Below, piece by piece: positions 7,613 to 16,349 of a stretch of 34,514 bases of DNA. Source of the DNA: an uncultured Verrucomicrobiales bacterium (GTDB lineage Bacteria > Verrucomicrobiota > Verrucomicrobiia > Verrucomicrobiales > Akkermansiaceae); the NCBI GenBank assembly GCA_949373085.1, contig CASICJ010000067.1, positions 1-34,514 of the forward strand, read 5' to 3'. A model generated the notes under the pieces. The model was not told where the DNA came from and searched no databases. It worked only from the letters and a program-made list of their open reading frames with translations. The translations under genes and the position numbers were made by a program. Position 1 is the stretch's first letter. Each line of letters opens with the position of its first letter.

Positions 7613-8662
7613 ATGTCTCATTTTCCCGAGCCCAATTCGTTTACCAAACCTCTTTTTGACCAACTGAAACGTCATCCCAAGCGGATTGTTTTCCCGGAAG
7701 GTGAGGATGAAAGAGTGTTGCGTGTGGCTGCTCGTTTCGTGGAGTTGGGGCTTGGAGTGCCTATCTTGCTTGGTGATCGTGATAAGATTTCTACGTTGGG
7801 AAAGAATCTTGGTGTTTCCATGGACTTTGTTCGGGTAATTGATCCGGTGAAGTCGTCCGATTTCAGACTTTTCAGCAGGCGACTTGAAAGAATTGAGCGT
7901 TATCGTGGAGTTGTTGGTGTTGATGCTGAGGGAGTTGTTGCTAAGCCTCATTACTTTGCGGCGATGATGGTCCAGTACGGGCAGGCAGACGCCTGCCTTG
8001 GAGGAAATCTGACTGAGCCAGCTGGCGTTTTTCGTCCGCTTCTTCATTTAATAGCGCCTGATCCAAAGGTTTCCAAGGTTTTTGCGGTCACCGTGATGAC
8101 TTCGGATCGCCTCGCAAATTTTGGGCGTGATGGCGTTTTGTTTCTTGCTGACACCGGTTTAATTCCGGATCCGGAAGTCGGCGATCTTGCAAGTATTGCG
8201 GCAGAGACTGGGATGCTGGCATACCACCACATGGGGCGCAGAGTTCGGGTTGCTATGCTGAGCCACTCCAATCATGGAAGCTCGCGCAGTGATTCCGCCC
8301 TTCGAATGGTCGCAGCTACCGCTGCTGCAAGAGAAAAGGTTTCCTTGGATGAATGTGTTATAGATGGCGAGATCCAGCTTGATGTGGCCCTCGATCCTGA
8401 AGTAGTGCCTCGTAAGCTTCCCGCAATCTCAAAAAGTGAGCGTGCTGACGTCCTTGTGTTCCCTTCACTGGATGCTGCGCATATCAGTTCGAAAATTCTA
8501 CGTCACCTCGGCGGGGCCGAATGCTATGGAAAATTGATTCGCGGTTTAACTCGTCCGGCGGCGCAAGTCCCACGAACTGCGACTGAAGAGATGATTCTGG
8601 GAACGGCGGCTGCACTGGGTGTTGAAGCTATTCAATACCGGCTCCTTCATCCAAAAGGGTAA
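7613..8662 (+). CDS. pta: Phosphate acetyltransferase
   Basis: The enzyme interconverts acetyl-CoA plus phosphate with acetyl phosphate plus CoA, linking central metabolism to acetate. At 349 residues it is the short form, containing only the PTA/PTB catalytic domain. It opens FPEGEDERVLRVAARFVELG, with MVQYGQADACLGGNLTEPAG and LSHSNHGSSRSDSALRMVAA in the middle. It ends with the usual PVVPRKLP/DVLVFPSLDAAH-like segment and ATEEMILGTAA. The chosen ATG starts MSHFPEPNSF; the longer frame to 7544 runs into the divergent phosphatase gene. No ackA neighbour is visible. Confidence 0.9.
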   Translation: MSHFPEPNSFTKPLFDQLKRHPKRIVFPEGEDERVLRVAARFVELGLGVPILLGDRDKISTLGKNLGVSMDFVRVIDPVKSSDFRLFSRRLERIERYRGVVGVDAEGVVAKPHYFAAMMVQYGQADACLGGNLTEPAGVFRPLLHLIAPDPKVSKVFAVTVMTSDRLANFGRDGVLFLADTGLIPDPEVGDLASIAAETGMLAYHHMGRRVRVAMLSHSNHGSSRSDSALRMVAATAAAREKVSLDECVIDGEIQLDVALDPEVVPRKLPAISKSERADVLVFPSLDAAHISSKILRHLGGAECYGKLIRGLTRPAAQVPRTATEEMILGTAAALGVEAIQYRLLHPKG

Positions 8663-8765
8663 GTTTTAAAGGGCTCGCTTTGCTTCGTGAGGAATCGGTT
8701 ACCCCACTACCCGGGATCACGCTAAGTCGGCTGGAGGATCGATTTCACAAAACCTCTAAAATTTC

Positions 8766-9116
8766 CTAGCCCGGGGGCCACTTGAGTTGGCGGCCGGCCA
8801 AGAGGTGTAAGTGAAGATGAGGCACTGCTTCTCCTCCATTTGGGCCGTTATTGATGATGACCCGGAATCCGTCTTCGGAGTATCCTTCCTGACGGGCAAT
8901 CTCGCCAACTGTGATCATGAGGTGGCCGAGGAGATCGCAGTCATCAGGCTTCGCAAGGCCAATCCGGGTGATGGGCTTTTTGGGAATTAGGAGAAGGTGA
9001 ACGGGGGCTTGTGGAGAAATGTCCCGAAAGCAGAGGCAAAGGTCGTCTTCATAAACGATTTCTGCAGGGATTTCCCGGGCAATAATTTTTTCAAAAAGAG
9101 TCGCTTCTTGGCTCAT
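8766..9116 (-). CDS. HIT family protein (HinT-like nucleotide hydrolase)
   Basis: This 116-residue histidine-triad protein belongs to the HinT group of purine nucleoside phosphoramidases. The diagnostic HxHxH catalytic triad is in VPHLHLHLLAGRQLKWPPG at the C-terminus. The N-terminus TLFEKIIAREIPAEIVYEDD and the strand HLLLIPKKPI are typical. Length is normal. Its ATG overlaps the stop codon of the upstream gene (ATGA, bases 9113-9116), so it is probably translationally coupled to it, in one transcript with nrdR. The physiological substrate of bacterial HinT is not settled. Confidence 0.92.
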   Translation of the reverse strand: MSQEATLFEKIIAREIPAEIVYEDDLCLCFRDISPQAPVHLLLIPKKPITRIGLAKPDDCDLLGHLMITVGEIARQEGYSEDGFRVIINNGPNGGEAVPHLHLHLLAGRQLKWPPG

Positions 9117-9679
9117 GAATCAAAGAGGAGATCGAGTTCCAGTTTGGGAGCGCTGTGACGGCGTTGGTAGCTTTCCACAAATAAGGTGATCTGGATTCTG
9201 AGTTGGGCTCGTGATCCCACGCTGGCATCTGGGCCGCGAAGTAAGGTCACGCTCTCGTCGATATTGCAAAGGCAGATGGACTCAGCGCCAGCCTCTTGGA
9301 GGAGTCGGATCTCCTTACCGAGCGAGTGAAAGAAGTCTGATTCGGATCCGCGGCCGGCTTTCCTTGCAGGTCCAATGAGTGAAACCGTAATTGGCGGGGC
9401 GAGGGGCGATAGGTGTTGTGCGATATCATCGCAGCCAATCTTTCGCAACATGGCGCGCATCCGAGAGTAAAGATCTTCAATCGCAAAAACTCGGAGGGAG
9501 CAGCGCTTCTCGAGATAGTGGAGGATCCCATCTCGAATATCGGCAATAAACGGACAGTCTGTTCGATTTGAGGCTGCGGCGGCACGGCTCAATGCTTCTT
9601 CGATCCAATCCGTTTTGTAGCCAACCACATGATGGTGACCGATTTTCAAAGCTGGGAGATTTCCTGAGAGGCAGATCAT
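9113..9679 (-). CDS. Uncharacterised protein between nrdR and hinT, possibly with a divergent ATP-cone-like region
   Basis: I do not recognise this 188-residue protein with certainty. Residues 10-90 have the layout of an ATP-cone: a short strand (LKIGHHHVVGYKTD), then WIEEALSRAAAA, a helix-rich middle and IEDLYSRMRAMLRKIGCDDI. The KRDG nucleotide motif of true ATP-cones is absent. The C-terminal half (95-188) is alternating strand and helix (VSLIGPARKAGRG, ICLCNIDESVTLLRG) without a known motif. It starts 10 bases after the nrdR stop and overlaps the HIT gene by 4 bases. The context suggests a role linked to ribonucleotide reductase control or nucleotide sensing, but that is inference. Confidence 0.7.
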   Translation of the reverse strand: MICLSGNLPALKIGHHHVVGYKTDWIEEALSRAAAASNRTDCPFIADIRDGILHYLEKRCSLRVFAIEDLYSRMRAMLRKIGCDDIAQHLSPLAPPITVSLIGPARKAGRGSESDFFHSLGKEIRLLQEAGAESICLCNIDESVTLLRGPDASVGSRAQLRIQITLFVESYQRRHSAPKLELDLLFDS

Positions 9680-9689
9680 GATTACTTAG

Positions 9690-10178
9690 TTATTTGAAGA
9701 GTTTACGTTGCATTGTGTCTTGGCGGGACCTGTTCTCGAGGGCCTGGATTTCGCGGATAAATTCACTCACGTTGTCAAATTGTCGGTAAACCGAGACGTA
9801 GCGGACGTAAGCGACTGGATCGATGTTGTGGAGTTTGTCCATGACTTTGGCCCCGATACTAGCGGACGGAACCTCGTTGTGATGATCTCTGTGAAGCTCG
9901 CTGAGTATTTCATCGACTGATCGCCCAATCACATCCATCGAGACCTTGCGCTTTTCGCAGGCCTTGACGAGTCCACGGAAAAGTTTCTCCCGGTTGATTG
10001 CCTCGCGGGTTCCGTCCCGCTTAATGACCCGGAGTTCGGTGCGTTCCACCTGCTCGTATGTCGTGAAGCGGGATCCGCAATTCAGGCACTCACGTCGTCG
10101 CCGAATCGTGGTTCCGTCCTTTGAGGAACGGGAGTCGATGACTTTGTCCTGATGGTTTCCGCACTGAATACAACGCAT
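9690..10178 (-). CDS. nrdR: Transcriptional repressor NrdR
   Basis: NrdR is a zinc-finger, ATP-cone regulator that represses ribonucleotide reductase genes in response to the dATP/ATP balance. The 162-residue protein shows the zinc ribbon MRCIQCG...RRRECLNCGSRFTTYE (residues 1-45) and the ATP-cone starting ELRVIKRDGTREAI (about 49-140), with the family segment YVRYVSVYRQFDNV. Length matches the family. It is the first gene of a minus-strand trio with the uncharacterised gene and the HIT protein. The upstream 348 bases show no convincing tandem NrdR boxes, and no nrd reductase genes are in the window. Confidence 0.95.
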   Translation of the reverse strand: MRCIQCGNHQDKVIDSRSSKDGTTIRRRRECLNCGSRFTTYEQVERTELRVIKRDGTREAINREKLFRGLVKACEKRKVSMDVIGRSVDEILSELHRDHHNEVPSASIGAKVMDKLHNIDPVAYVRYVSVYRQFDNVSEFIREIQALENRSRQDTMQRKLFK

Positions 10179-10526
10179 GGCTAATCATTCCTCGATTGAG
10201 AACGGCTAGAGATTTGGACGCGCCGGAAGATCGGGGAAGCAAAAATCTGAGTCGTGTTGTTAGGATTATACACAAATGGGTCGTAGAAAGGTAAGGGGAC
10301 CAAAAAGACTAAAAAACTATCTAAATAATTAGGCGTGGGCTCACTTGTCTTTAAAAATATTCAGAATAACGCACAGTTGATTACTCTAAACAATACAGGG
10401 TGAATTTTAAGATCAGTGAAGGAAGTGTCAAAAAGGATTCGAAAAATTCTTTTGAAAAACTCTTGTCCCGCTTCGATTCTGATGGCAAAGACTGGCAGCA
10501 CGCAGAGCTTCTCGGGAGCAGGCGTC
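10179..10526. other. Gap between nrdR and tRNA-Gly
   Basis: This stretch of 348 bases holds no supported gene. It is AT-rich around 10260-10400 and must contain the promoters of nrdR (leftward) and the tRNA (rightward). A TTGAAA at 10452-10457 followed by AT-poor sequence could be a weak -35 for the tRNA, but I see no good -10. Open frames here extend into or lie antisense to the tRNA and are not coding. Confidence 0.5.
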
Positions 10527-10601
10527 GCGGGTGTAGCTCAGTGGTAGAGCGCGACCTTGCCAAGGTCGATGTCGAGAGTTCGAATCTCTTCACCCGCTCC
10601 A
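10527..10601 (+). tRNA. tRNA-Gly (anticodon GCC)
   Basis: This is a full cloverleaf. The acceptor stem GCGGGTG (10527-10533) pairs with CACCCGC (10591-10597). The D-arm contains TAGCTCAGTGGTAGAGC. The anticodon stem CGACC/GGTCG encloses loop TTGCCAA with anticodon GCC, and the T-arm has GAGAGTTCGAATCTCT. The discriminator base is T (10598) and CCA is encoded (10599-10601). It decodes GGC/GGU glycine codons. A perfect 11-bp hairpin follows directly. Confidence 0.97.
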
Positions 10602-10609
10602 TTTTTCTC

Positions 10610-10637
10610 AGAGGCCTGGAAGGAATTCCAGGCCTCT
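10610..10637 (+). terminator. Hairpin after tRNA-Gly, possible terminator or processing signal
   Basis: AGAGGCCTGGA (10610-10620) and TCCAGGCCTCT (10627-10637) form a perfect 11-bp stem with a 6-base loop. The stem starts 9 bases after the tRNA CCA end. It is followed by only a short T stretch (GCTATTTGC), so it is a weak intrinsic terminator at best. It could instead protect or define the 3' end of the tRNA transcript. Confidence 0.55.
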
Positions 10638-10683
10638 GCTATTTGCAGCTTTCGCCGATCGTATGAAATGTTATTTCCCTGAG

Positions 10684-11073
10684 ATGGCGAGATTGAACCT
10701 TGGGTTTTTGGGATTTTTAATTTGTGGTCTGGCATACGCCGATGTGACTACAGTTACGGTAAAACAGGCGGTTGAGAGGATGAAGAAGTCCTCTCAAATC
10801 ATTGTGGTCGATATTCGAACTCCGGAAGAGTTTGCGAAGGGTCACATAAAAAAGGCCATTAATGTCAATATGAACGATAAGAGTTTTGCGAAGAAGTTGA
10901 CCAAGCTTGATCGGACAAAAACATACTTGATGCATTGCCGCAGTGGTGGACGGAGCACAGCTTCGCTGCCGGTTTGGAATCGTCTCGGATTCAAAAATGT
11001 CCTTCACCTTTCGAGGGGGACTCTAGGCTGGGTCAAGGCCGGACAGCCTTTGGTGGTTGCTAAGAAAAAGTAA
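10684..11073 (+). CDS. Secreted rhodanese-like domain protein
   Basis: This is a single-domain rhodanese of about 129 residues with a signal peptide (MARLNLGFLGFLICGLAYAD, cleavage probably after AYA). The domain carries VVDIRTPEEFAKGHIKKAIN and the active-site loop HCRSGGRS with its catalytic Cys. This is the CRxGxR(S/T) form common in single-domain, often periplasmic, sulfurtransferases. It probably handles sulfane sulfur or redox chemistry outside the cytoplasm. I chose the ATG at 10684 because it gives a clean signal peptide; the ATG at 10663 adds seven residues. It lies just downstream of tRNA-Gly and 25 bases before the transporter gene, so the pair may be co-transcribed. Confidence 0.88.
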   Translation: MARLNLGFLGFLICGLAYADVTTVTVKQAVERMKKSSQIIVVDIRTPEEFAKGHIKKAINVNMNDKSFAKKLTKLDRTKTYLMHCRSGGRSTASLPVWNRLGFKNVLHLSRGTLGWVKAGQPLVVAKKK

Positions 11074-11098
11074 GTTCTAAATCTTTTTCCGTCGGGTA

Positions 11099-12517
11099 AT
11101 GATACGTTTGAAATTAAAGATGCGATGGCTTGCCCCTCTTCTGGGGATTCTCGGAGGACATTTAGCACACTCACAGGGAATAGCTTCCGACGCTGCAGTC
11201 GCATTAGGGATTACCATTCTGACAGCGCTTTGGTGGATGTTTGAAGCGATCCCGATCCCGATTGCTTCTCTGGTTCCCATTGCTCTCCTTCCGCTTTTTG
11301 GAATTCTTAACGCCAAGACGGCAGTCGCTCAGAGTTATGGGGACCCATTTGTTTTGCTTTTGTTGGGTGGTTTTTTTCTTTCGAAAGGAGTGGAGCGGTG
11401 TGGCGTCCATCGACGCTTGGCGATCGGGATGGTGCGGATGTGTAGTGCGAGGGGAGGAGACCAAGTCCGGCCTAGATTTCTTATACTAGGTTTCATGTTA
11501 GCCGCTGCTGTTTTGAGCATGTGGATTTCAAATACCGCTACCACTTTAATGCTCTTACCCATTGCTCTGGCTGTCCTAAGTGGGGATCAGCAATCGGAAG
11601 GAGTAAAGCGCCTGGCAGCGCCCTTGATGATGGCTATTGCTTATGCTGCAAGTGTGGGCGGATTGGGTTCGCCTATTGGAACCCCTCCTAATCTGGTGTT
11701 TATTGATCAATATAAGGAGGCGACAGGATCAACAATGACTTTTAGTCAATGGATGTCTTACGGAGTTCCTGTTGTCATTATTATGCTTCCTTTGATGTGG
11801 TTATGGTTGAGTCGAAAACAGAGTGGGGTAATTAGGCTCTCCCTACCTGAAGTTGGGCCGTGGCGCCCTGCGGAGAGGCGAACCTTAATTGTCTTTGGAC
11901 TGACTTCATTAGCGTGGATGACGCGGGTCGAGCCCTTTGGGGGATGGAGCGACTGGCTAGGCCTGCAAGGTGCTAACGATGCTTCGGTGGCCTTTGTCGG
12001 GGTGATCATTTTATTTTTGATTCCTGATGGAAGCGGGCGGGATGGGCAAGAAGGTCGGCTGCTGGATTGGGAGAGTTGTAGGAATCTTCCTTGGGGCGTT
12101 CTGTTACTTTTTAGCGGTGGTATCTGTTTAGCGAAAGGGATAGATATTTCTGGGCTGAGTGGTGAAATAGCAAAGGTTCTTGACGGGGTAGGGACTCTTC
12201 CTGTTTTCGCGCTCGTTATTCTAGTTTGCCTTTTGATGACTTTTCTCACTGAGATTACCAGTAATACGGCGAGCACGATCTTGATCATGCCAATTCTGGC
12301 ATCGGTTGCCTCGTCGAATGAAATTGACCCATTGGTTGTGATGCTGCCGGCTGCGCTAAGTGCGAGTTGCGCATTCATGCTTCCGGTTGCAACTGCTCCG
12401 AATGCCGTGGTTTTTGGTTCTGGTCACTTGACGGTCCCACTCATGATAAGGGAAGGTTTCGTGTTGAATCTTATCGGAGTAGTTGTCATCTCAATTTACT
12501 GCATGGTGGCAGCCTAG
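11099..12517 (+). CDS. SLC13/DASS family anion:sodium symporter (dicarboxylate-type)
   Basis: This 472-residue membrane protein with about eleven to twelve hydrophobic segments belongs to the divalent anion:Na+ symporter family. The two family signature loops are present: MWISNTATTLMLLPIA (about residue 140) and ITSNTASTILIMPIL (about 385). Each carries the SNT motif that binds Na+ and carboxylate. The first half also has the GGLGSPIGTPPN segment. The expected substrate is a C4-dicarboxylate, citrate or sulfate-like anion, which cannot be fixed from sequence. An ATG seven codons later (11120, MRWLAPLLG) is an equally good start. Confidence 0.9.
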   Translation: MIRLKLKMRWLAPLLGILGGHLAHSQGIASDAAVALGITILTALWWMFEAIPIPIASLVPIALLPLFGILNAKTAVAQSYGDPFVLLLLGGFFLSKGVERCGVHRRLAIGMVRMCSARGGDQVRPRFLILGFMLAAAVLSMWISNTATTLMLLPIALAVLSGDQQSEGVKRLAAPLMMAIAYAASVGGLGSPIGTPPNLVFIDQYKEATGSTMTFSQWMSYGVPVVIIMLPLMWLWLSRKQSGVIRLSLPEVGPWRPAERRTLIVFGLTSLAWMTRVEPFGGWSDWLGLQGANDASVAFVGVIILFLIPDGSGRDGQEGRLLDWESCRNLPWGVLLLFSGGICLAKGIDISGLSGEIAKVLDGVGTLPVFALVILVCLLMTFLTEITSNTASTILIMPILASVASSNEIDPLVVMLPAALSASCAFMLPVATAPNAVVFGSGHLTVPLMIREGFVLNLIGVVVISIYCMVAA

Positions 12518-12733
12518 TTTCATTAGTGGCGTAAAGTTTTCTGAGTTCGAGATAAGACAAAGGCGGTAAATCATCTTCTCAGGATGATATTGTCCCAAAT
12601 CCTAGGCTCCAGGTTTGTAAAAGTGAGAGTTTGGTGCACTCAAATTTTAAGATCCTCTGAATTTATTCACAAAATCACTGAAAGCCCCAATTATGGTTTC
12701 AAAGATGTCGTTCTGGAGTCCACCATACCTCCG

Positions 12734-15700
12734 ATGCCCGATTCCTTCGTTCACCTTCATTTACATACTGAGTATTCCACTCTAGACGGAGCGTGCCGAA
12801 CTAAGGATGTGGCGGCACGGGCTAAGGAGCTGGGAATGCCGGCGGTTGCGATGACCGATCATGGCAATCTTTATGGGGCGATTAGTTTTTACAAGGCGTG
12901 TCGCGCAGCTGGCGTGAAGCCTATTATGGGGTGTGAGATCTACTTGGCTCCGGAATCAATTGAAAAGAGGGAGGAGATTCCAGGGCGAAAGCGCGCCTGC
13001 CATATGACCTTATTGGCTGAGAATAATGTGGGGTGGGTGAACCTTCAGAAGCTTGTCTCGAAAGGTCACCTTGAAGGAATGTGGTATGGAAAACCACGTG
13101 TCGATCGTGAGATTTTGCGTGAGTACTCGGAAGGGATCATCTGCTTGTCCGGGTGTATTTCCGGCCCGATTAATGAGTGGATCCTGCAAGATCAAGAAGA
13201 TCAGGCTTGGGAAACAGCGCAAGAGCTACTTGATATTTACGGGAAAGAAAATCTCTATCTTGAGATTCACAATCACGGGATGGAGCAGCAGGCAAAGATT
13301 CGGGAAAAGCTCGGGAAATTTGCCGAGAAAATGGATCTAAAGTTGGTCGCAGCCAATGATGTCCACTTTCTCGATAAGGAGGATCATGAGGCCCACGATG
13401 TTATGATCTGCATTGGGACGAGCCGTCTGCTCATTGACGAAAATCGGATGCGTTATACTCCGGAGGTCTATTTTAAAACAGCTGAGGAAATGAGAGAGCT
13501 TTTCGTTGAATTCCCGGGGGCTTGCGATGCCACGCTGGAAATTGCGGATCGGTGTAATGTAGAGTTCGTTTTGGATCCTACTTCTTCAGAAAAATACCCA
13601 GAGTATAAGCCAGACGATGGATCTACACCGAATGATCATTTTCGAACGCTCTGTTTCGAAGGCCTAGAAAATCGTTATGGAAAAGAAAAGGCACAGAGCA
13701 AGCAGCTAGTCGATCGACTCGAGTATGAAATAGAAATTATTATCCAGCTCAAGTTTGCTTCCTATTTCCTGATTACAGCTGACTTCATTAACTGGGCAAA
13801 AGACCAGAACATACCGGTGGGTCCGGGGCGGGGTTCGGCAGCGGGATCATTGGTGGCTTTTACAATGGGAATTACCGATATTTGTCCGATGCGATTCGGG
13901 CTCCTCTTCGAGCGATTCCTGAATCCCGAGCGTGTTTCTCCTCCCGACGTGGATATTGATTTTTGCCAGACCCGGCGGCCAGAGGTGATCGAATATGTCC
14001 GCCAGAAATACGGGGAGCGAAATGTTTCCCATATCATTACTTATGGAACTATGGGTGCTAAGTCTGTCATTCGTGACGTGGCACGAGTTATGGGAATCAG
14101 CTACGGGGAGGCTGATCAAATCGCGAAAATGATCGAGGCAAAGCCTGGGGTGAAATTAGCTAAGGAGTATGAGGAGAAGGCAGAGCTGCGGGAAAGAATT
14201 GAGAGCAGTGCAACCTATCAGGAGCTTTGGGAATATGCGCTCAAACTAGAGGGTATGAGCCGAAATGTGGGGGTGCACGCCGCTGGTGTGGTGATTGGAG
14301 ATCGGCCACTCGACGAACATGTGCCTCTAACCCGTGGTAACGAGGGCGAGGTGGTGACTCAGTATGATATGGGTGCCATCACCGATGTAGGACTGCTGAA
14401 GATGGACTTCTTGGGGCTGAAGAACATGACTGTGATTCAGGAGGCAGTGGATCATATTCATAAGCACACTTCTGATTTTGATATCTACGAAATTTCACTC
14501 AAAGACAAACCCACTTTTGAAATGCTTAATGCCGGTGAGACAATGGGTGTTTTTCAGCTTGAGAGTGGAGGGATGGTGGAGACTTGTCGGAAGTACGGGA
14601 TTAATAGGATTGAAGATATTATTGATCTTTTGGCGCTCTATCGTCCAGGTGCGATGCAGTATATCGATCAGATGATTGAGGTTAAGGAGGGGCGCAAGAA
14701 TCCGGTTTATGAACATCCGCTTCTTGAGGAAATTTGCGGAGACACCTACGGTGTTATGATTTATCAGGAACAAGTCCAGAATGCAGCTAAGATGCTGGCG
14801 GGCTACACGCTGGGCGGAGCGGATATTTTGCGGCGGGCAATGGGTAAGAAAAAGCCGGAGGAAATGGCTAAGCAGCGATTGATCTTTGTGGAAGGGGCTT
14901 TCAAAATGAATCAAATCGACGAGCGGAATGCCAATTTGATTTTTGATAAGATCGCAGGCTTTGCTGGCTATGGATTCAACAAATCCCACTCGGCTTGTTA
15001 TGGATTCATCTCTTATTGGACTGGATTTTTGAAAGCGAACCACCCGATTGAGTTCATGTCGGCCCTTCTTTCGAACGAAATCACGAATACCGATAAGATC
15101 AGTGTTTTTGTGAATGAGTGCTTCAGAATGGGGTTCGAAATCCTCCCGCCTAACCTAAATAAGTCGATGTTACGCTTCGCGCCTGAGGAGATTCTTGGAG
15201 GAAAGAGAGGGATTCGTTACGGGCTTTCGGCAATTAAAAATGTTGGAACTGCGGCGATGGCGATGGCCATCAAAGAGCGCGAAGGAAATGGTGAATATGA
15301 ATCTCTGGATGATTTTTGTGATCGGCTTGATTCGAAAGTCATCAATAAACGCATCCTTGAAAACCTTGTGAAAGCAGGAGCAATGGACTGGACTGGTGAA
15401 ACTCGTGCGGGAATGGCTGATCGTATTGAAAAAGTCGTGGCCAGTGCTAGCAGTGCCCAAAAAGACAGGGCCTCGGGGCAGGGGGGCTTGTTTGATGCCA
15501 TGGAATTCGCGGCGCCGCCGCCAGTCACGGCCGATTCTCCGGCTCCCGAGGAATGGCCTAAGGATGAACGATTGGAACATGAGAAGGAGTTGCTCGGTTT
15601 TTACGTCACGGGCCACCCGCTCGATAAATTCCGCGGGGTTGTTGATTCAGAACGTTTTATTAAGCTGGGACTTCTTGATGAGGTTGATTTGCGTGATAAA

Positions 15701-16192
15701 AGGGCACGTTTTCCTTTTGCGGGAATGATCAGAAGTATTGAACATAAGGTAACGAAGGCGGGAAAACCGTTTGGGGTTGTTGTAATACAGGATTTCACGG
15801 GAGACCGAGAAATGGTTTGCTGGAGTGAGAGCTATCTTCCGGCCCGTGATGCCGGATTAATGGAGGCCGGACGGGTGATCCAGTTTAAGGCGCAGGTTAC
15901 GGTTGATGACAGGACTGAGCAACGTCGTCTGACAGGCTCGCAAATTCGCGAGTTAAAAGAAAAACGAGTAAAGAAAAGTGATGTCGTGGAGCTGACTCTT
16001 TGGACCGGTCGAAGCTCGCCTGAAGATTTGCAAAAAATTAAGAATATTCTGGCGGAGTATCCTGGAAAGACCCCGGTGCTGATGCATATCCAAAGCGGTG
16101 CAGGGAAGCGTGTAACCATTGAATTACCCGAGAAGTATCATGCGACTTTTAATGTCGCTTTGCAGCGAGAACTTGCGCCATGGATGAGTTGA
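12734..16192 (+). CDS. dnaE: DNA polymerase III subunit alpha
   Basis: This is the replicative polymerase, 1152 residues. The N-terminal PHP domain starts FVHLHLHTEYSTLDGACRTK and has TDHGNLYGAISF and AANDVHFLDKEDHEAHD. The family C polymerase core follows, with PGRGSAAGSLVAFTMG and the catalytic PPDVDIDF Asp pair. Next come the thumb and fingers (GVFQLES, ALYRPGAM, YGVMIYQEQV, AGYGFNKSHSACYG). A helix-hairpin-helix and an OB-fold region (about 980-1080) close the protein. Full length for DnaE1. The frame is open for 50 more codons upstream to 12584, but those residues lack family resemblance and the normal N-terminus is at 12734. Confidence 0.97.
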   Translation: MPDSFVHLHLHTEYSTLDGACRTKDVAARAKELGMPAVAMTDHGNLYGAISFYKACRAAGVKPIMGCEIYLAPESIEKREEIPGRKRACHMTLLAENNVGWVNLQKLVSKGHLEGMWYGKPRVDREILREYSEGIICLSGCISGPINEWILQDQEDQAWETAQELLDIYGKENLYLEIHNHGMEQQAKIREKLGKFAEKMDLKLVAANDVHFLDKEDHEAHDVMICIGTSRLLIDENRMRYTPEVYFKTAEEMRELFVEFPGACDATLEIADRCNVEFVLDPTSSEKYPEYKPDDGSTPNDHFRTLCFEGLENRYGKEKAQSKQLVDRLEYEIEIIIQLKFASYFLITADFINWAKDQNIPVGPGRGSAAGSLVAFTMGITDICPMRFGLLFERFLNPERVSPPDVDIDFCQTRRPEVIEYVRQKYGERNVSHIITYGTMGAKSVIRDVARVMGISYGEADQIAKMIEAKPGVKLAKEYEEKAELRERIESSATYQELWEYALKLEGMSRNVGVHAAGVVIGDRPLDEHVPLTRGNEGEVVTQYDMGAITDVGLLKMDFLGLKNMTVIQEAVDHIHKHTSDFDIYEISLKDKPTFEMLNAGETMGVFQLESGGMVETCRKYGINRIEDIIDLLALYRPGAMQYIDQMIEVKEGRKNPVYEHPLLEEICGDTYGVMIYQEQVQNAAKMLAGYTLGGADILRRAMGKKKPEEMAKQRLIFVEGAFKMNQIDERNANLIFDKIAGFAGYGFNKSHSACYGFISYWTGFLKANHPIEFMSALLSNEITNTDKISVFVNECFRMGFEILPPNLNKSMLRFAPEEILGGKRGIRYGLSAIKNVGTAAMAMAIKEREGNGEYESLDDFCDRLDSKVINKRILENLVKAGAMDWTGETRAGMADRIEKVVASASSAQKDRASGQGGLFDAMEFAAPPPVTADSPAPEEWPKDERLEHEKELLGFYVTGHPLDKFRGVVDSERFIKLGLLDEVDLRDKRARFPFAGMIRSIEHKVTKAGKPFGVVVIQDFTGDREMVCWSESYLPARDAGLMEAGRVIQFKAQVTVDDRTEQRRLTGSQIRELKEKRVKKSDVVELTLWTGRSSPEDLQKIKNILAEYPGKTPVLMHIQSGAGKRVTIELPEKYHATFNVALQRELAPWMS

Positions 16193-16349
16193 TTGTGGAT
16201 TACTAGGAACCTTTGAAGGGGATTATTCCTCTCATTGGCGACTTAATCGCGTCATGGGGAGGAGGGCTCTTTAACGTTTAGATTTTGGAGAAGTAATGAG
16301 ACAATATCTCTCGAATCTAGAGGTAAGGGAGTGCTGTCGTTTCGTTCAC

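Noticed and set aside
10240..10290. NrdR-box-like sequence near TTATACACAA
   Set aside because: Only one poor match; NrdR boxes normally come as a spaced pair.
10381..10602. Minus-strand frame with a VKRFELSTSTLARSRSTTELHP motif
   Set aside because: It is the reverse complement of tRNA-Gly, a well-known spurious ORF.
12584..12733. 50-codon N-terminal extension of dnaE
   Set aside because: The extension has no resemblance to DnaE, and the normal N-terminus (MPDSFVHLHLHTEYS) starts at 12734.
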